Part shown: in pieces, positions 24,171-33,091 of the stretch
Layout of the letters: each line of letters starts with the position of its first letter
Position numbering within the stretch: the first letter of the stretch is position 1
From: Neorhizobium galegae
GTDB lineage: Bacteria; Pseudomonadota; Alphaproteobacteria; Rhizobiales; Rhizobiaceae
DNA: 64,000 nt
Assembly (NCBI RefSeq): GCF_021391675.1
Contig: NZ_CP090095.1
Location: 4,129,001 to 4,193,000, forward strand
Direction: 5' to 3'
The notes under the pieces: model-generated
Databases searched by the model: none
What the model was told of the DNA's origin: nothing
What the model saw: the letters and a program-made list of their open reading frames with translations, nothing else
Made by a program: the position numbers and the translations under genes

Positions 24171-25138
24171 GGCTCTACCGCCGCACGGATCTTGCCGACC
24201 GCCGAGACGATGGAGTTCTGAAGCAGGAGGCCGAGGATCAGTGTGGCGAGGATGACGATGGCGAGCACCGCCACGACCTGCCAGTCCATCCCGGCGAAGG
24301 CCGCAAGGCCAAGGCCACCGAACGACCCGCCACCACCGAAAAGGCCGAAGATGTTGAACTTGCGCTTGACCTGAGTTTCGACGGCAACCGGCACCACGGA
24401 CTTCTCTTCGGTAACCGGCGCGGCGGAGAATGCCGCCATCTGCACGGACGCTCCCGAGAGAGCGAGTAGATCCTTGTGCAAGGCCGCTCGAGTCTTGGGA
24501 CCGACGTCGCCGTCGACGTCGAGGCCGCGTTCGGACTGGTAGCGCCGGATGTCCGCCTCGGTCGGCTGGTAACCGAGCAGTACGAGCGAGATCCGGCCAT
24601 AGTAGTCGATGCGATCGACCAGGCCGTTCTTGCCGCCGTTGACCTTCTTGGTGATCGTCTCGATGTCGTTACGATCGGCGTAGGCGTTTAGGTTCCGGGT
24701 CGACCAATACCAGAGTGGCACCAAGCCTTCCCACGGATCGGTGTTGACGAGATCCGGCTGGGCAACGAAGTCAGGCGGATTGAAACCCTTCTGCCGGCAC
24801 CAGTCGCGGAAGGCCTGATAGTTCTCCTTGCCGGTGATCTGGATGCCGGCCCGGCCGCGGTAAAGATAACCGTCGCCATCAGCCGCCGGCGTATTGCCGA
24901 GATCGGTGCGGGTATCATACCGGGCCTGCGCCGGCGTCGGTCCCCAGACTTCCTGGTCGAAGCGGAAAGCGCCGCTCTCGTGCATCAGCTGCGCGAGGTA
25001 ATGTGCGACGCGGTGCGGCCGGTTCAGCCCCAGCCCCAGCCCGAACTTATCGAGCGCGACAAGGACCGAGTTCATGTTGCCTTCGTTGACACGCGATTTT
25101 GCAGCCGCGCGGATCTGCGCGGCAGTGATGACGCTCAT
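24167..25138 (-). CDS. Endolysin: GH19-like lysozyme with peptidoglycan-binding domain and C-terminal membrane helix
   Basis: This encodes 323 residues. The catalytic GH19/chitinase-like domain (about 1-185) has the active-site Glu in LMHESGAFRFDQEVWG and the YRGRAGIQITGKENY segment. A PG-binding_1 domain follows (RYQSERGLDVDGDVGPKTRA, about 195-225), then a linker with a Gly-rich FGGGGSFGGLG run. A membrane helix (WQVVAVLAIVILATLILGLL) lies near 285-305. It has no N-terminal signal. The C-terminal anchor is unusual for a soluble endolysin. It is first in the lysis block. Confidence 0.85.
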   Translation of the reverse strand: MSVITAAQIRAAAKSRVNEGNMNSVLVALDKFGLGLGLNRPHRVAHYLAQLMHESGAFRFDQEVWGPTPAQARYDTRTDLGNTPAADGDGYLYRGRAGIQITGKENYQAFRDWCRQKGFNPPDFVAQPDLVNTDPWEGLVPLWYWSTRNLNAYADRNDIETITKKVNGGKNGLVDRIDYYGRISLVLLGYQPTEADIRRYQSERGLDVDGDVGPKTRAALHKDLLALSGASVQMAAFSAAPVTEEKSVVPVAVETQVKRKFNIFGLFGGGGSFGGLGLAAFAGMDWQVVAVLAIVILATLILGLLLQNSIVSAVGKIRAAVEP

Positions 25139-25266
25139 TGGAATGTCCTTTGTGGTGAAGTTTGAAAGGCCGGCTGCGGCCGGGAGGCTACGCCAAAAGG
25201 TCTAACCTGAATGGGGGATGCGCTATGTCAGGTTATCTGCGATGCTCCCGCCGCCAAGAGACTGTT

Positions 25267-25308
25267 GAGGGCTCGAACGGGAAAAACGGGCGAGCCCTCT
25301 TTCTTTTT
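25267..25308 (+). terminator. Rho-independent-type terminator on the plus strand
   Basis: GAGGGCTCG (25267-25275) pairs with CGAGCCCTC (25291-25299), followed by TTTCTTTTT. A second stem, GAGGGCCTGC with GCAGGCCCTC (about 25334-25370), follows without a T run. The polarity faces plus-strand transcripts coming from the left, which would otherwise run antisense into the tail operon. Confidence 0.6.
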
Positions 25309-25383
25309 GAACCTGCTTGTATCGCGTCGGGTTGAGGGCCTGCATCCGGCGGATCGACGCAGGCCCTCGCACATGACTGCGCC

Positions 25384-25701
25384 CTACAAATTCGGCCAGA
25401 CGATCGGCGTGATGCCGCCGATGAACTCTTCAATGGTCGGCGGCGCGATCTCGCCTGCCTCGACACCGGCGAGCTGCTGGAACATGTAGATCAAGGCTGC
25501 ATCCCGCCAGGCGATGAAGACTTCCGCCTCCGCCGCCCATTGCGGATTGGTGCTGCCGGCGTAGCTGACGACAGTCAGGCGGTTGTCGTATTGCCGTTGG
25601 GTAGCGACGGCGTCGAGGTGATCATCGAAAGCCGACTTGTAGTGATCGAGCGTCGGCACCTGGCCGGCGATCATCGCATTTCCGTAAAGCCTGGGTGCCA
25701 T
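25384..25701 (-). CDS. Hypothetical tail-associated protein
   Basis: From the ATG at 25701 this encodes 105 residues starting MAPRLYGNAMIAGQVPTLDH. It contains HLDAVATQRQYDNRLTVVSYAGSTN and a hydrophobic C-terminus. It is the last gene of the tail operon before the lysis block and directly follows the fibre. A role in fibre assembly is possible but not shown. Confidence 0.6.
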   Translation of the reverse strand: MAPRLYGNAMIAGQVPTLDHYKSAFDDHLDAVATQRQYDNRLTVVSYAGSTNPQWAAEAEVFIAWRDAALIYMFQQLAGVEAGEIAPPTIEEFIGGITPIVWPNL

Positions 25702-25705
25702 CACC

Positions 25706-26797
25706 TCAACTCCATTGCATGACGACACCGGAAACGGCGACGTTCTTATTGTTGGCAGTGTCGATTTCCCATTTCATCGAACTGCCGGAACCAAGGCTGG
25801 AGAGGTTGATATTATTCGCCTCGTAGACCCTTGGAAGGAACTGGAATTGCGCCAGCGTCAGAACAGCCGTCGCCCATGTGACCCCGCCGTCACGGGACAT
25901 CTTGGCGATAACGTCTGTGTTGATGGTGACGGCCTCCGGTTCGGTCAGCTGAACCGCAAGCCGGCCCGTCGTCGGTACTGCGGCTGCCGGATAGGTCACG
26001 GATCGCAGCGCCATATTGCCGTATGCACTGGCAGAGGATTTAACTTCAATCGCCATCACAACCGGCGTTGCGGCCGTCGTCAGGGCGTACCCTGTAACGT
26101 TAGGCGTACCAGCTTCATCTGTAGCACCATCCTTGAAGTAGGTTTCAGTATTGGGTGCCTGGGACGGGAGATAGCGAATACCGGCTGTCGCGGCGGCAAG
26201 GTCCATCGCAATGATATGATCCTTGGTACTGTCCAGCGCGAACGGGATCCAATCGCTCCATTCTCCCGCCGCCGGAGGCGTTATGCTGCTCAAACCCCCG
26301 AAGGTCACTCTGACAGGTGTCGTTGAGACGGTGTCCATGTCCCATGCGTCACCACTCGCCGCAGCGCGGCCGAAGAACATATTGGTTATCGCCTTGGAAG
26401 CGCCAGCATTAGCTCCGACCACTCTGATACGAACAAATGTGCCGGCGGCAACAAGCCCGGCGGCTGCATATCTGATGCGGTACTTGCGCTGTGTGGCGAC
26501 CGTCGCATCAGTTGTGAGAACAATAGCATGATCCATGGTGGTCGGCGTTGGAGACGGCGAGAACCAGTCGTTCGTCGCATCATAGACCTCATTCGTCGAA
26601 GCCGCCGCATCGACGCCCGTTGCATCGTCAAAAGCATCGGCAACCCCGTTCCTCATGCCAAGGCGCACACCCTTCAGGTCGGCGATTTCGAGCGCCAGCA
26701 GAGCGTCGTTCTTGCCGCCGGAATTTGCGAGGGCTTCAATCGCCGCTTGCACGGTCGCGGGAGCACCCGGGAGGTTTGCCGTCGCATTGCTGAACAC
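25706..26797 (-). CDS. Tail fibre C-terminal part (start uncertain, possibly split gene)
   Basis: The protein-like part begins near DVVFSNATANLPGAPATVQA and runs about 360 residues, rich in beta-forming Thr/Ala/Val, as in distal fibre domains. No convincing start exists. I use a GTG at 26797 that lacks a ribosome site. The frame is open back to 27031 inside the previous gene. The preceding ORF ends a few codons before this homology begins, so one fibre gene was probably broken by a single-base change near 26830. Confidence 0.6.
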   Translation of the reverse strand: MFSNATANLPGAPATVQAAIEALANSGGKNDALLALEIADLKGVRLGMRNGVADAFDDATGVDAAASTNEVYDATNDWFSPSPTPTTMDHAIVLTTDATVATQRKYRIRYAAAGLVAAGTFVRIRVVGANAGASKAITNMFFGRAAASGDAWDMDTVSTTPVRVTFGGLSSITPPAAGEWSDWIPFALDSTKDHIIAMDLAAATAGIRYLPSQAPNTETYFKDGATDEAGTPNVTGYALTTAATPVVMAIEVKSSASAYGNMALRSVTYPAAAVPTTGRLAVQLTEPEAVTINTDVIAKMSRDGGVTWATAVLTLAQFQFLPRVYEANNINLSSLGSGSSMKWEIDTANNKNVAVSGVVMQWS

Positions 26798-26828
26798 GAC
26801 ATCGAGCGCCGTCGTCGCAAGCCAGGAT

Positions 26829-27236
26829 TTAGTCCGCGGGATTAACGTCGATCGCCAGGAAGGCAAAACCGGCCGGCCGCTCGTCATAGGTCGCAAGATC
26901 GGCTGTCTCGCCGGCCACGTCATAACGGTAGAGCGTTCCCGCCTCCATCGCCACCAGGAGCCGAGACAGGATATTGCTGTTGGTTTCCAGCTGCTCGCTG
27001 AAAGCGGTGGCACGAAGCAGCGCATAGGCATAGGTGCCTGTCGCGCCAGTCCATTCTAGAGCGGCCGTCGCCGCGGTGTCGCTCTCGATCGACACCAAGG
27101 GAAGCGGGTTTCCCTCCGCCTGAACGAAGATCGTGCCGCCGGCCACCTGTGCGATTGCCCAGGCAGTATCAATGCCGGTCACAGCCTTGCTGCCGTTGGT
27201 CAGCTGAACTGACCCGGTGATGTAGTAATCAGCCAT
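26829..27236 (-). CDS. Tail fibre N-terminal part
   Basis: This encodes 135 residues. The opening MADYYITGSVQLTNGSKAVT, then GIDTAWAIAQVAGGTIFV, is a common N-terminal module of siphovirus tail fibres in alphaproteobacteria. It ends ...AIDVNPAD at a TAA whose next frame continues into the downstream fibre part. It may be a full small protein, but more likely it is the head of a fused fibre of about 490 residues. Confidence 0.65.
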   Translation of the reverse strand: MADYYITGSVQLTNGSKAVTGIDTAWAIAQVAGGTIFVQAEGNPLPLVSIESDTAATAALEWTGATGTYAYALLRATAFSEQLETNSNILSRLLVAMEAGTLYRYDVAGETADLATYDERPAGFAFLAIDVNPAD

Positions 27237-27248
27237 GTGATGGAAACC

Positions 27249-28763
27249 CTATGAGGTCGGGATGCCGAGGATGTAGTAGCGAATGCCGACGATGCTGGAT
27301 GTCGGATAATCGAACACCCAATTGTTGTTAGACCATCGCTCCTGGTAAGGGTTGCCCTCGTAGGTCCAGAAGGTCGCTTGGTTGCTGCCAAGGATGCAGA
27401 AACTGCTATTCCCGGCATTGTATCGGGTCGAGTTATTGTAGCTTTCCACCAGGCGAGCGGACGGTGCTTTCACCCCTATGCCAGCGGCAGAGTCCGACAC
27501 CACCGTCATGTATTTGACGAACGGAAAGAACCCCGCCGCGTTGAAACCGATCGTGAAGCTCTGCCCCGCGTTCACCGAATTCGGCGGGGTATATTGCGGC
27601 GGCCCTCCGATGACCCGGTATCCTTCGGCAAGGATCTGAATGGCAGGCCAACGGCTGTCGAGAACGATGTCGGCGAAGTTTGGCGGGTCAGCTGCGCCCG
27701 GTCGGAGGAACTGGACAACGTCCTGGGCTCCATCGTTGAACTGCCGCAGCACGTTGTTATCGCCGGATGTTGGCGGCAACTGGTTATTCGACAGGACGAG
27801 GTACCGGACGCGGCACGGTCCCGACAGATTGTTGATGTAAAGCTTGGTTCCGGAGAACCAGTATTCGCACCTGGTATCCGTAAAATAGCCGCTGACCGGG
27901 TAGGAGATGACCCCGTTCTCATACTGCAGCATATCGCAGATGGTGGTGTTATCGACCGGATAGCCGACCTCGATCTCGGTGAGGCCGGACGGCAAGGCAA
28001 TGTCACCGGCCTTGATGACTGCGAGCGGACGGCCGGAGGAGTCGAAAGCCATCTGGGTTGGCGTTGCTGTCCGGGTATCAAATCCTGGTTTTGCCACCCG
28101 ACAGAAGTCCTTGGTGATTTCCACCGTCCGCAGTCCGGGAACAGGTGACGGCGTGTCGCTGTCGAGCAGCGGCATGTTCGTCGCAGGGAGCCTCCAGACC
28201 ACCAGTTTGATCTGGTAGGAACCACCATCGAAGGCGCCGAAGGTGTTGGTATAGTAGCGAACTCCCTTGCCCAGCGGTGGGTTGCCATAGAAGGTTTGCC
28301 CATCATTGAGCCACCAGCCGTTGTTCATCCAGCCGATCATGGTGCGATAGCCAGGCTCTCGCCCCTGGTTATCCTCTTCGCCCTGGGTGAAGACCCGGAA
28401 GTTCTCCGCGTACCGGCCATCGGAGAGGCGCTGGTATTTCAGGTCATAGACCGGCAGATCGTATGGCAGCGCGTCCCCGAAATACGAATTGCGGACCATG
28501 ATGTAACTGAAGCCACCGACAGAGCCGGGCAGCTTCTTCTTCTGATAATTCGCATCGTTGGTCCCCGCCGGCCAAAAGGTCGTCGAGTTTGGAGAGAATG
28601 GCGTGCTGTCGATGCCGGCGATCTTCACGTCGTCCGCGAACTTGGAATTGTATAGGAACGAGCTTCTGTTCGCGTCCGGTTCGGTGATGGGATCAATCTC
28701 GCCCTTGGTGAACTTCACGCAGGGCACACCGAAGCTGTCAAAACCAATGAGCGTCTGGGTCAT
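27249..28763 (-). CDS. Tail protein, receptor-region candidate
   Basis: This encodes 504 residues. It is beta-rich, with many Asn, Gly, Tyr and Trp, and begins MTQTLIGFDSFGVPCVKFTK. The protein lies between the tail tip and the fibre genes, and its ATG overlaps the tip-gene stop by four bases. Position and composition suggest a distal tail or receptor-binding protein. No named family is recognised. Confidence 0.7.
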   Translation of the reverse strand: MTQTLIGFDSFGVPCVKFTKGEIDPITEPDANRSSFLYNSKFADDVKIAGIDSTPFSPNSTTFWPAGTNDANYQKKKLPGSVGGFSYIMVRNSYFGDALPYDLPVYDLKYQRLSDGRYAENFRVFTQGEEDNQGREPGYRTMIGWMNNGWWLNDGQTFYGNPPLGKGVRYYTNTFGAFDGGSYQIKLVVWRLPATNMPLLDSDTPSPVPGLRTVEITKDFCRVAKPGFDTRTATPTQMAFDSSGRPLAVIKAGDIALPSGLTEIEVGYPVDNTTICDMLQYENGVISYPVSGYFTDTRCEYWFSGTKLYINNLSGPCRVRYLVLSNNQLPPTSGDNNVLRQFNDGAQDVVQFLRPGAADPPNFADIVLDSRWPAIQILAEGYRVIGGPPQYTPPNSVNAGQSFTIGFNAAGFFPFVKYMTVVSDSAAGIGVKAPSARLVESYNNSTRYNAGNSSFCILGSNQATFWTYEGNPYQERWSNNNWVFDYPTSSIVGIRYYILGIPTS

Positions 28764-31171
28764 GAACTGATCACGATCGTGCCGTTGTTGACGTCGATGA
28801 CCATCTTGCCGTTGGGGCTCTGGATGATGCCGGCGTTGACCGTGCCAATATTGGCGATGTTGAGCTTGAGCTCGCCGTTCTCGAACACCATCGGATAGCT
28901 TGCATCGCCGCCGTCTGTGACAACGAACTGATCGACGTGGAAAACGGTCCGTGACTTGAGGATGCCGCCATCGGTGTAGATCTCGATAAAGAGGCCGCTC
29001 TCTTTGAATTCATCCTCGATGGAGGCCTTCAGCAAGATGGCGTAGCGGACCGTTACACCGGCAGGCGCCGCAACCGCCTGGAAGGCGATCATGCCATTCG
29101 CCAGGCTCTCGCCGAACTCCGCGATCAGCTCTTCGGTTTTCCCCACTACGTTGGCGATGTTCGAGGTGATGATCACGACTTCTTCGGTGAAGCTCGCGCC
29201 GAGCTGCTGAAGCTTTCGCCCCAACGTCTGCGAAACGCCGCCATTGATCTGGAGGTTCTGCTGCAGGCGCGCGAGCAGCGTCTCATTGCGATTGAGGCTG
29301 GCGTACAGTTCGGTGAACACCGCCATCACGTCGTCGCGCAGATTGCCGAGCCCGACCTCGATATCTGGATTGCCGGCGTCAGCCGAGGTTACTGTGATCG
29401 GAGCGGTCCAGTTGGTCGGGCGGTCGGCGATCAGCCTGTGACGGAACTCGTAGTCCGTCAGGTTCACGATACCTTCCTGGATGAAGGTGACGGCCGCCTG
29501 ACGATCCACCTGACGGGTGAACTTGTTCGCCGGCTCGGTCTTGATCCACCACTCGAACACCACGCCGGTGACCGTTACGTCGTCGATCGGCGCCCAGGTC
29601 ATGCGAAAAGCCGGATAGGTCCGGCCGTCCGCCCCGGTAGCAATCACAGCGATGACGGCCCAATCCTGAAGGGCGTTCAGGTAGACCGGCTCTCCGTTCG
29701 GGATCGGCACGTTCGGGGGCACGAGCCCGACCGAGGTGTAGATCGCTCCGGAGCGCTCCTGCAGCGACAGGACGACGTTGCGCGGGCCGTCACTGCTCAA
29801 AGCCCTGATCGAGCGGCTCTGGACGACAAATGTGATCGAGCCGTAGCGCGCCGAATTCCATTGCACCCAATCGCCGACCCGGATCGTCTGGAAGCGAGGA
29901 CGCAGGACGATATCCGCGGTCGCCTCATATCGGTTCTCATTGTAGTAGATCGAGGCCAGCTGGTTCGCCTGTCGCTTCGAACGCACCGTCGGGAAGTTGA
30001 GCTGGACATCGCGCGTCCGCCGATCGAGCGCCACCTGTGTCGGGTTGCTCTGCGTGTCATAGCCAGCTGGCGACCACATGTTTGCAGGCTCGGGATATGT
30101 GCCGGAGACGGAATTGGTGAGGTCCGCCATCGACCGGCGCTTCTGGAACCGCACCGGCTCCGTCACAATCAGATCGTCATCGGTGAACGTCTCGACGATC
30201 GGCTGTTCGGTTCCGATGATCGGCCAGGAGCCCTCGACGCTGTCGACGACGATGCCGCCACAGGAGACCATGATGGACTCGATATTGTCGCCGTGGTCGA
30301 CGTCCGCGTCGAGCAGGACGGAACAGCGGTAGCGCGGCTCGCCGCCGGTATTCTCGTCGCAGATGTTCGCGGCCATCGCATAGCGGTCGATCGGCAGGTC
30401 GACCGCATCCATGTCCATACCGAGGAACAGGTCGCCGTTCCACGAAAAACCGCGCCGGTAATTGTAATCGAAAACCACCGGGTTTTCGGAGAACTGGTAG
30501 GTTGCGTAGTTGCCCCAGCGATGCGGTCCGGAGCCGCCGACCGTGTCGTCTTTGCGAAAATCGTAGAGACGGGCGCCGCGGATCTCGAAGAAGAAGTCGG
30601 GGAACTGGGAAAGCTTCTCCTGGTCATAGACCAGCCGCGCGATCAGGTAGCATTGACCGGAGCCGACATGATCAGCAGTCCAGCGGCCGAAAGGATTCGA
30701 GTTGGCGACCAATCCGCCATCGGCCCCCGTCTGGGTGCCATGGTAAAAGACGAAGCTCATGAGGCCCGCGTAGTCTCCGGCGACGACCGAGAAGTGCGTG
30801 CCGTCTGGCGTCGAGAGCTGCAACAATTGGCCGCCGGCCCAGATCCTGGACAGGCCGTCGCATGGGAAGTCCGACAGAACAAATACCTGCTCGAGATACA
30901 TGTTCGACGAGCCGTAGGTGTTCACATAGCAATCATGGCCCGCGATCCCGACAAGGCCGCATGCCACCTTGCGGCTGATGTTCTCGCCATACTCCCGCTC
31001 GAACTGCGTGCCGGATGCCTGCTTCTCTGATTTCTTCGCCCGGTCCGCCTGGAGCTTGTTAACGATAAGGCTGATACCGATCCCGATAACGGCCTTGGCG
31101 ATGGCAAGACCGATCGTGCCGAGACCGAGCGCCCCGCCGATCGCGCCAACGATTGCTGAAATGAAGGGCAT
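28760..31171 (-). CDS. Tail tip / host-specificity protein (J-like)
   Basis: This encodes 803 residues. A hydrophobic Gly-rich N-terminus (about 1-40) precedes a long beta-rich body. Fibronectin-like segments lie near 520-610, and a C-terminal domain ends NGKMVIDVNNGTIVISS. Size and position after the peptidase-like gene match the central tail-tip protein J of lambdoid siphoviruses, which attaches to the receptor. Assignment is by synteny and architecture. Confidence 0.8.
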   Translation of the reverse strand: MPFISAIVGAIGGALGLGTIGLAIAKAVIGIGISLIVNKLQADRAKKSEKQASGTQFEREYGENISRKVACGLVGIAGHDCYVNTYGSSNMYLEQVFVLSDFPCDGLSRIWAGGQLLQLSTPDGTHFSVVAGDYAGLMSFVFYHGTQTGADGGLVANSNPFGRWTADHVGSGQCYLIARLVYDQEKLSQFPDFFFEIRGARLYDFRKDDTVGGSGPHRWGNYATYQFSENPVVFDYNYRRGFSWNGDLFLGMDMDAVDLPIDRYAMAANICDENTGGEPRYRCSVLLDADVDHGDNIESIMVSCGGIVVDSVEGSWPIIGTEQPIVETFTDDDLIVTEPVRFQKRRSMADLTNSVSGTYPEPANMWSPAGYDTQSNPTQVALDRRTRDVQLNFPTVRSKRQANQLASIYYNENRYEATADIVLRPRFQTIRVGDWVQWNSARYGSITFVVQSRSIRALSSDGPRNVVLSLQERSGAIYTSVGLVPPNVPIPNGEPVYLNALQDWAVIAVIATGADGRTYPAFRMTWAPIDDVTVTGVVFEWWIKTEPANKFTRQVDRQAAVTFIQEGIVNLTDYEFRHRLIADRPTNWTAPITVTSADAGNPDIEVGLGNLRDDVMAVFTELYASLNRNETLLARLQQNLQINGGVSQTLGRKLQQLGASFTEEVVIITSNIANVVGKTEELIAEFGESLANGMIAFQAVAAPAGVTVRYAILLKASIEDEFKESGLFIEIYTDGGILKSRTVFHVDQFVVTDGGDASYPMVFENGELKLNIANIGTVNAGIIQSPNGKMVIDVNNGTIVISS

Positions 31172-31630
31172 TTATCGAACCTTGTAAGCGCGCTTGACGA
31201 ACAGCACGGACATGATTTCGAGATCCGAGCCGGTCGTGACCTCGACCCGCTTGCCGCCGACCCTCTCGACGTGGCCATAAATCGTTTTCACGGCAAAGCC
31301 GGTCGAGACGAACACGCCGCAGGAGATAGCGCCGTCGCGCTCGATCACGCCGACGTCGCCGCGCTGCGCCATCATCGCCGGGATGGGCTCGTCGAGTTCG
31401 GCGGCGAGCGCTTCCTCGACTGTCTCCTGGAAGCCGGCCTTGCGGAACACCGTGTAGCCTTCCGCCTCGCTCCGGTAATTCTGGAGATGCGGCAGAATGC
31501 GAGAGCCGGTCACGGCCTCGATTGCGTCCATGGTCATCATCCAGCAGTCGGACATGCCCCATTGACCGGGCAACGCCAGATGCTTCGCCACAACCGCGTT
31601 GAGGCGCTTTTCCCAATCATCATGTCTCAT
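31172..31630 (-). CDS. DUF6950-like/NlpC-position tail protein
   Basis: This encodes 152 residues. WGMSDCWMMTMDAIEAVTG carries the DC pair typical of the DUF6950 family, at the locus where other siphoviruses have NlpC/P60 tail peptidases. The segment RGDVGVIERDGAISCGVFV follows the family pattern. Catalytic His is not evident, so enzymatic activity is doubtful. It ends directly before the tip gene. Confidence 0.7.
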   Translation of the reverse strand: MRHDDWEKRLNAVVAKHLALPGQWGMSDCWMMTMDAIEAVTGSRILPHLQNYRSEAEGYTVFRKAGFQETVEEALAAELDEPIPAMMAQRGDVGVIERDGAISCGVFVSTGFAVKTIYGHVERVGGKRVEVTTGSDLEIMSVLFVKRAYKVR

Positions 31631-31633
31631 TGG

Positions 31634-32207
31634 TCAGGTTCTCGCGGCCACTCGGCCCCAGAAGATGTCGACACGGCCACGCTTGGCCGCATGCTGGAAG
31701 AACTTGTCGTCAGGCGACCGCCGCTGCTGGTCGGTCATGGTGCGGTACCGGCCATTCTTGCGGGAGTAGTCGAGCTGTCGCCCTTCGCACCGGGCGACGA
31801 GGATATAGCCCCGCTCCGGATCGACCTGGTGCTCAACGACATCCAGGTAGCCGCGTGCCACGACCTCGACCTGGAGCAAGGCGCCGGTGTCAGGATGGAA
31901 GTGGGCATCCATCACGGTGACAGGCCGGTCCGCTTTCGATCTGCGTCAGGACGTCCGGCGTCAGGCCATCGTCGGGACTTTCGGCAAGCGTCAGAGTGAA
32001 GCCGCCATCGGCGCTTGTGCCCGTGCCGCCACCGATGTCCGATACCTCGATCAGGCCGAACGGCTTGTATTCGACACCCGAATAGGTGAACGGCTCGGCG
32101 CGGCTGATGAAGCCGTAGATGCCGGAGGCGAACTGAAAGCGCATCATCTGCCGCGTCGAGATCCGCCCCTGGTCGTAAAGGTCTTTGACTTCGGTCGAGA
32201 GTGTCAT
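31634..32207 (-). pseudogene. DUF2163-like tail protein split by a one-base frameshift
   Basis: The upstream frame (32207 to 31890) reads MTLSTEVKDLYDQGRISTRQ through LTPDVLTQIESG, then loses sense. The downstream frame continues VTVMDAHFHPDTGALLQVEV and runs to AART at 31634. A single extra C in GGACCGGCCTGTC near 31932 restores one protein of about 190 residues with the DUF2163/tail-tip order. This gene normally sits between the DUF2460-position gene and the NlpC-position gene, exactly as here. It is either a real lesion or a sequence error. Confidence 0.7.
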
Positions 32208-32821
32208 TGCGCTTCCACCAGACGAAAGGCGACAGAGTAGCGGCCGTTGGACCGAGGAGCGGAAAAACTCTCCGGGACCGGCCGCATGACCAGCGCGGGC
32301 TTCGCGAACCGGACGACTGCCCCGGCCTGTGAAACGACACCGAAAGGCGGCGGCTCGATCGTGATTGTCCGGGTCGAGCCGCCGCCCGTCACCTCGGTTA
32401 TGCGGCCGATATGATAACGGGTGAGGCGCTCCAGCCCGATACGATCGCCGACAACGAGGGAAAGGCCAGCGTCCACGCTGCTGACGGACAGAACGTTACC
32501 GCCGGTCACGGACACGAGATTGCCGGCATCATCCGCAGGCGCTTGGTTACCGCCATGGTTTTTGGGATAGCAGACGTGGGGATGACGGAAGAGCACCCGC
32601 TTGAGGCCTTCTCGAAGCGAAAGCCACCACGCCTCAACCTCGGCATACTGGCTATAGGTGAGCGGCCGCGTCACGAGGCTCGCCTCCCAGGCCGGATCGG
32701 TCACCTGTGTGTAATTGATCAGGCGCGCGCCGGACGGCGAGGCCTTGACCGGATCGCGCAGGATGAAGTCTGCGGTGACGTAACCGACATCGGGAATCTC
32801 TCGCGGAAAGGAAACTGCCAT
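32204..32821 (-). CDS. Tail protein (DUF2460-position)
   Basis: This encodes 205 residues starting MAVSFPREIPDVGYVTADFI. A beta-rich middle has PLTYSQYAEVEAWWLSLREG. It is the first gene after the tape measure on the late strand and overlaps the next gene by four bases. Position fits a distal-tail/hub protein. The family is not firmly recognised. Confidence 0.65.
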   Translation of the reverse strand: MAVSFPREIPDVGYVTADFILRDPVKASPSGARLINYTQVTDPAWEASLVTRPLTYSQYAEVEAWWLSLREGLKRVLFRHPHVCYPKNHGGNQAPADDAGNLVSVTGGNVLSVSSVDAGLSLVVGDRIGLERLTRYHIGRITEVTGGGSTRTITIEPPPFGVVSQAGAVVRFAKPALVMRPVPESFSAPRSNGRYSVAFRLVEAQ

Positions 32822-32854
32822 GCTAGTACGAATGCCTCACCGAAAGAGGTTTCC

Positions 32855-33091
32855 ATGAAATACGAAGATAGACAGGTCGCCGACATTTATTTCGATAAGG
32901 AAGACAAGCTTTATCGCGCGGTCGTCGAGTACTATGTCCACCTGGACGTCGGTACCTCCGGTCTTCATCGAATTGCTGTCGATGTGAGCTTTTCGGGAGT
33001 GGGAACGGAAACATTCCCGCAGATCGAGGCAATGGCCTACAGCGCCGCGGAAGCGATGATCTCTCTGCTTCCGACATCTGCCGCCCCTTAG
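32855..33091 (+). CDS. Counter-oriented small protein inside the tail operon
   Basis: This 78-residue protein starts MKYEDRQVADIYFDKEDKLY and continues AVVEYYVHLDVGTSGLHRIA, with a clear beta-rich, acidic composition. GAAAGAGG precedes the ATG. It lies on the plus strand between two minus-strand tail genes and overlaps the tape-measure end by four bases. This is the layout of a moron with its own promoter. Function is unknown. Confidence 0.65.
   Translation: MKYEDRQVADIYFDKEDKLYRAVVEYYVHLDVGTSGLHRIAVDVSFSGVGTETFPQIEAMAYSAAEAMISLLPTSAAP

Noticed and set aside
25234..25344. Plus-strand frame MSGYLRCSRRQETVEGSNGK
   Set aside because: It runs through the terminator hairpin and lacks a ribosome site.
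29438..31030. Plus-strand frame of 530 codons opposite the tail tip gene
   Set aside because: Shadow of the J-like gene; no domain and unnatural composition.
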